Shown: one piece after another, positions 61,421 to 64,000 of the stretch | How positions within the stretch are numbered: the first letter of the stretch is position 1 | How the letters are laid out: every line of letters begins with the position of its first letter | Assembly (NCBI GenBank): GCA_963978545.1 | Contig: OZ021723.1 | Location: 47,564,069-47,628,068, forward strand | Source of the DNA: Linyphia triangularis | Lineage: Eukaryota > Arthropoda > Arachnida > Araneae > Linyphiidae | Direction of reading: 5' to 3' | Length of the DNA: 64,000 bases | Translations under genes and position numbers: made by a program | The notes under the pieces: model-generated | Seen by the model: the letters and a program-made list of their open reading frames with translations, nothing else | Told to the model about the DNA's origin: nothing | Database searches by the model: none

Positions 61421-62350
61421 ATGACTAGTAAAAAAGAAAAACAAATCCAGGTCACAATAGAATTAGAAAAAGAGAGGGAATCCTCTTTAGAGGACCGGCT
61501 AAAAAAGTTGGAACGGCTAAAAATTACACAAATCACGAGCTAGAATTAGAAAACTTGAAATTTTCGAAGGGAGAATTGGAAACATCACGTAATCAAACTA
61601 ATGATTTGGACAATAAATCAATTGAAGGTGTTATTAGATCTATCGAAACATAAACGGTGCCAATTCCTAATTAAGCAGAAGGGTGGTATATATTCTTTCA
61701 ATCGTTAGAAAAGGCGTTTAAGTCTAAACAATTGAAGTCAGATATAAAATCGGAGGTAATAATTAATTTACTTGGAGAGAGAATTTCTAATTTGCTTATA
61801 TTCTTAGACGAGGAAAGCTTCAAAAATTAAGAAACATTGAAGGAAATTGTTTTAAGGGAATTTGAGCCGACTCCAAAACTTTTGTCTCGAAGATTTTATG
61901 AATGCAAAACGTAATTCAGATGAAACGCATGTTCAATTTTTTTCCAGATTACCTTCTAATTTTGATTATTAATGTAAATTGAGAAAAGTAGAAACTTTTG
62001 AATCTCCTAAAAATTTAATCGTATCTGATGGCTTAAATGAATCACTGGACAACGAAACGGCTTGTTACTTTGACATAAAACAAGGCGAAGATTGGTTGGA
62101 ACCAATCTTAATGGGAAAAAAATATGACGTTTATTACGTATCTAAAAACAAATCGTTTTCTGAGATTCCGGGAAATCCTTTAAATGTCCGTGGTAAAGAA
62201 ATTCTGATGTATCACAAAAATATGTCCCACCTAATAAAAGACGAGGCATTGAGCAAGATAATTCTAAAAATAACATCGAGTGTTATGTTTGTGGCGGGCT
62301 TCATTTCGCAAAAAAATTGTTGGTGGGCTTCATTTAGCAAAAAAATTGCT
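61421..62350 (+). pseudogene. Gypsy gag, frameshifted, with duplicated zinc-knuckle segment
   Basis: ATG at 61421 opens MTSKKEKQIQVTIELEKERE, a charged coiled-coil-like start. The capsid region follows at about 61680: WYIFFQSLEKAFKSKQLKSD, INLLGERISNLLIFLDEE and LREFEPTPKLLSRRF. The C-terminal part is open from 61979 (RKVETFESPKNLIVSDGLNE). A zinc-knuckle remnant, CYVCGGLHFAK, is encoded near 62290 in another frame. There, a roughly 29-bp unit (GGCGGGCTTCATTTCGC and on) is tandemly doubled at about 62293-62350. Several stops and shifts make it dead. Confidence 0.75.
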
Positions 62351-62475
62351 TAAAAAATACCTAGCTAAAAGGGAATATATAAAAATGACAGGAATGGGAT
62401 ATCTACGGAGAAAAAAGATATAAATGACAATGCAGCAGTCGCAAAAGTAGCTATTAATTCGTGAAACTGAATTCC

Positions 62476-62835
62476 TCTTAACAGAGTGAATATTTGTGTC
62501 AAGGGGAAATGAGTTGGAAGGTTTGTTGGACTCTGGTAAAGAAATTTGTGTGTTAAACCCAAATGCCCTAAGTTCAAAATTAATTCAGAGGCATGGAAAA
62601 ATTGAGTTCACTTCCGACGAACAAGTCGAGGCAAAACTAGTAATTCCAAAGATTGGTTTGAGTGAATTGAATAATTCCATAAACCATAGTTTGGACGATG
62701 AGGTTGCAGTGACGGATAAGTTGATTAGTGCGAATTGTTTACTCCCTCCAAATGTGTATGAAATGTTGAAGGAGGAATGTTTAGGTTCAGGATCTGTTGG
62801 TGGTAGTGAAAAGCATTCTGTAGATTTATTTTTTT
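62476..62835 (+). pseudogene. Gypsy aspartic protease region
   Basis: The frame runs RVNICVKG, then (after a one-base shift) NELEGLLDSGKEICVLNP: the DSG triad of a retropepsin, here in a hydrophobic LLDSG setting. About 60 residues later comes DDEVAVTDKLISANCLLPPN, which marks the end of the protease and start of the linker to reverse transcriptase in this group, by recall. The frame closes at 62843. Reverse transcriptase does not follow. Confidence 0.7.
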
Positions 62836-62879
62836 GGTTGTGAGAAGAGTAGTTGCAATGAAAGGAGTGTTAATCAGGT

Positions 62880-63345
62880 TTCGGAGGTCACAAAGTTGAA
62901 AGAAGAGAAAAATAATTGTCAAACGCTTAAAAAGGTTCTGATAGGGGTAAAATTGGGGAAGGGAAATTTTTTGGAGATTAGTGAGCTGTTGTATCATTGG
63001 CATAAGGTGTTGGGTCAGTTGGTGTTGCCGTTGAGTAGGGGGCAAAAAGTGTTACAGTTGACATATGAATCAGTCTTTGCAGGTACATATGGGTATTAAA
63101 AAGACGAAGGAAGTGATAAAAATGAGCTTCTTTTGGCCCAATCTCGCTCAAGATGTCACAAAGTTTTATCGCACCTACTTAAAATGTTTACCTCGAAGTC
63201 CTACACCGAAGTCCGATCGAGTCGCCATTTCTCAGGTGCAGAGACTTAAATTTCCTCCTGAAGTCTTCAACATTGACGTTTTGGGTCTAATCGAACCGCC
63301 GCACAGTGGGGCAGAAGGGGTGAAAACCTGGCCAAAATTCACAAG
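62880..63345 (+). pseudogene. Gypsy integrase N-terminal zinc-binding region
   Basis: The first frame has ISELLYHWHKVLGQLVLPLS and KVLQLTYESVFAG. A shift at about 63085 moves to VHMGIKKTKEVIKMSFFWPN and then LAQDVTKFYRTYLKC. This matches the HHCC domain that precedes gypsy integrase cores. The first His is replaced by Tyr (TYES for the usual HES), and one Cys of the C-x2-C pair is lost. The catalytic DDE core is not present; the match ends at about 63345 and AT-rich DNA follows. Confidence 0.78.
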
Positions 63346-64000
63346 TGTATTTATTAAAACCAAATGTCGATAGTAAAATTTTTAATGAGTTCATAAAAAT
63401 ATACTACCACCAAATTTTGGTTTTATTGAAAAAATTTAACCATTTTTTGGTAAAAATTTATATTTACATTGCGATATCTGAATTTTTTCTTTCTCCTAAA
63501 TTTACTTACCAAAATTTAACTTTTAATTAAAGTTTTCTGTCAAAATAAATATAATATGTGCATTCATTAAAAATATTTTTATATTTGATAGCCTTTTTAT
63601 TACATTTTTCAGCAATTTACAAACAATACGTAACATAATTGCTTATAAAAATTTAAAATATAGACATTAAAATCAATTTCAATGTGCATTGTTATTTTCC
63701 TTCAAGCAGATTTATATAAATATTATACGGTAGGGTATCACTTATAAATTTCCAGTTACAGTTTTTAACAATAAAATTTGTAGATAACATTGATATTGTA
63801 ATACATTTAACTCAAAACTTCGAATTAGGAAACAAACAACAATTTGTTTTATTCAATGGCAAAATCGTGTTTGAAGTTATACCTTGGTAAAACTATATGA
63901 ATAAGTAAATTAGATGTTATAGACATTACTGAGTCCACATTTATATAGGCATACTGTGTCACACGTGTCATTTCTAAACTTCTCTTTGATGGATTTCTTG
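63346..64000. other. AT-rich DNA after the gypsy relic
   Basis: No recognisable coding sequence or 3' LTR. The gypsy element appears truncated here, or it continues only as diverged sequence. Confidence 0.55.

Larger units (their letters stand above)
60627..63345 (+). mobile_element. Ty3/gypsy retrotransposon, defective, without reverse transcriptase
   Basis: Order seen: 5' LTR (60627-60933), primer-binding-like site, leader, gag (61421-62350), aspartic protease (62476-62835) and the integrase N-terminal zinc-binding region (62880-63345). Reverse transcriptase and RNase H, expected between protease and integrase (well over 1.5 kb), are missing. The integrase catalytic core and 3' LTR are also absent before the window ends. 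Gag and protease resemble the elements commonly found in arachnids; that is recall, not a search. Confidence 0.82.

Overview
This is a gene-poor, strongly AT-rich stretch of a eukaryotic genome. It carries long microsatellites, homopolymer tracts and many decayed transposons, and no bacterial-type gene organisation. Three things point to an arthropod: mariner/Tc1 elements, tRNA-derived SINEs and a Ty3/gypsy element. The gypsy gag-pol type and AT-rich base composition suggest an arachnid, probably a spider; that last step is inference. I find no complete cellular protein-coding gene. The best sign of a host gene is a GC-richer block at about 42.08-42.53 kb that ends in a strong splice donor and looks like a non-coding first exon followed by a long intron.

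Layout. 0.4-1.1 kb: an uninterrupted copy of a TTAA-flanked non-autonomous DNA transposon. 6.4-14.3 kb: a second, inverted copy of the same element, swollen to 7.9 kb by nested insertions. Into it went (a) an element with TAGGGTGGATCG termini, itself hit by two SINEs with perfect target-site duplications, and (b) a mariner-like element. A hAT element with a perfect 8-bp duplication split the mariner transposase, and the hAT in turn carries a SINE of another family. 17.7-19.1 kb: a dead Tc3-like element with doubled inverted-repeat motifs. 19.15-19.82 kb: a degenerate duplicated and fold-back repeat. 24.6-25.5 kb: a solo LTR with a dense TTGGCGA/TCGCCAA array. 26.5-27.5, 30.0-30.8 (nested) and 51.0-51.8 kb: non-autonomous terminal-inverted-repeat elements. 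55.0 kb: a 43-bp tandem repeat. 55.3-56.5 and 59.8-60.6 kb: two more relics of the TAGGGTG-type family. 57.2 kb: a hAT-like end. 60.6-63.3 kb: a gypsy element with 5' LTR, gag, protease and integrase zinc-binding region but no reverse transcriptase, inserted into the preceding relic.

The coding remnants are transposon proteins, all disrupted. The window is mainly a record of transposon layering. The most unusual items are the multi-layer nest, in which most boundaries can be read to the base, and the three-copy transposon family whose protein I recognise as a widespread arthropod repeat protein but cannot place in a superfamily. The rest is AT-rich intergenic or intronic DNA in which I see no gene.
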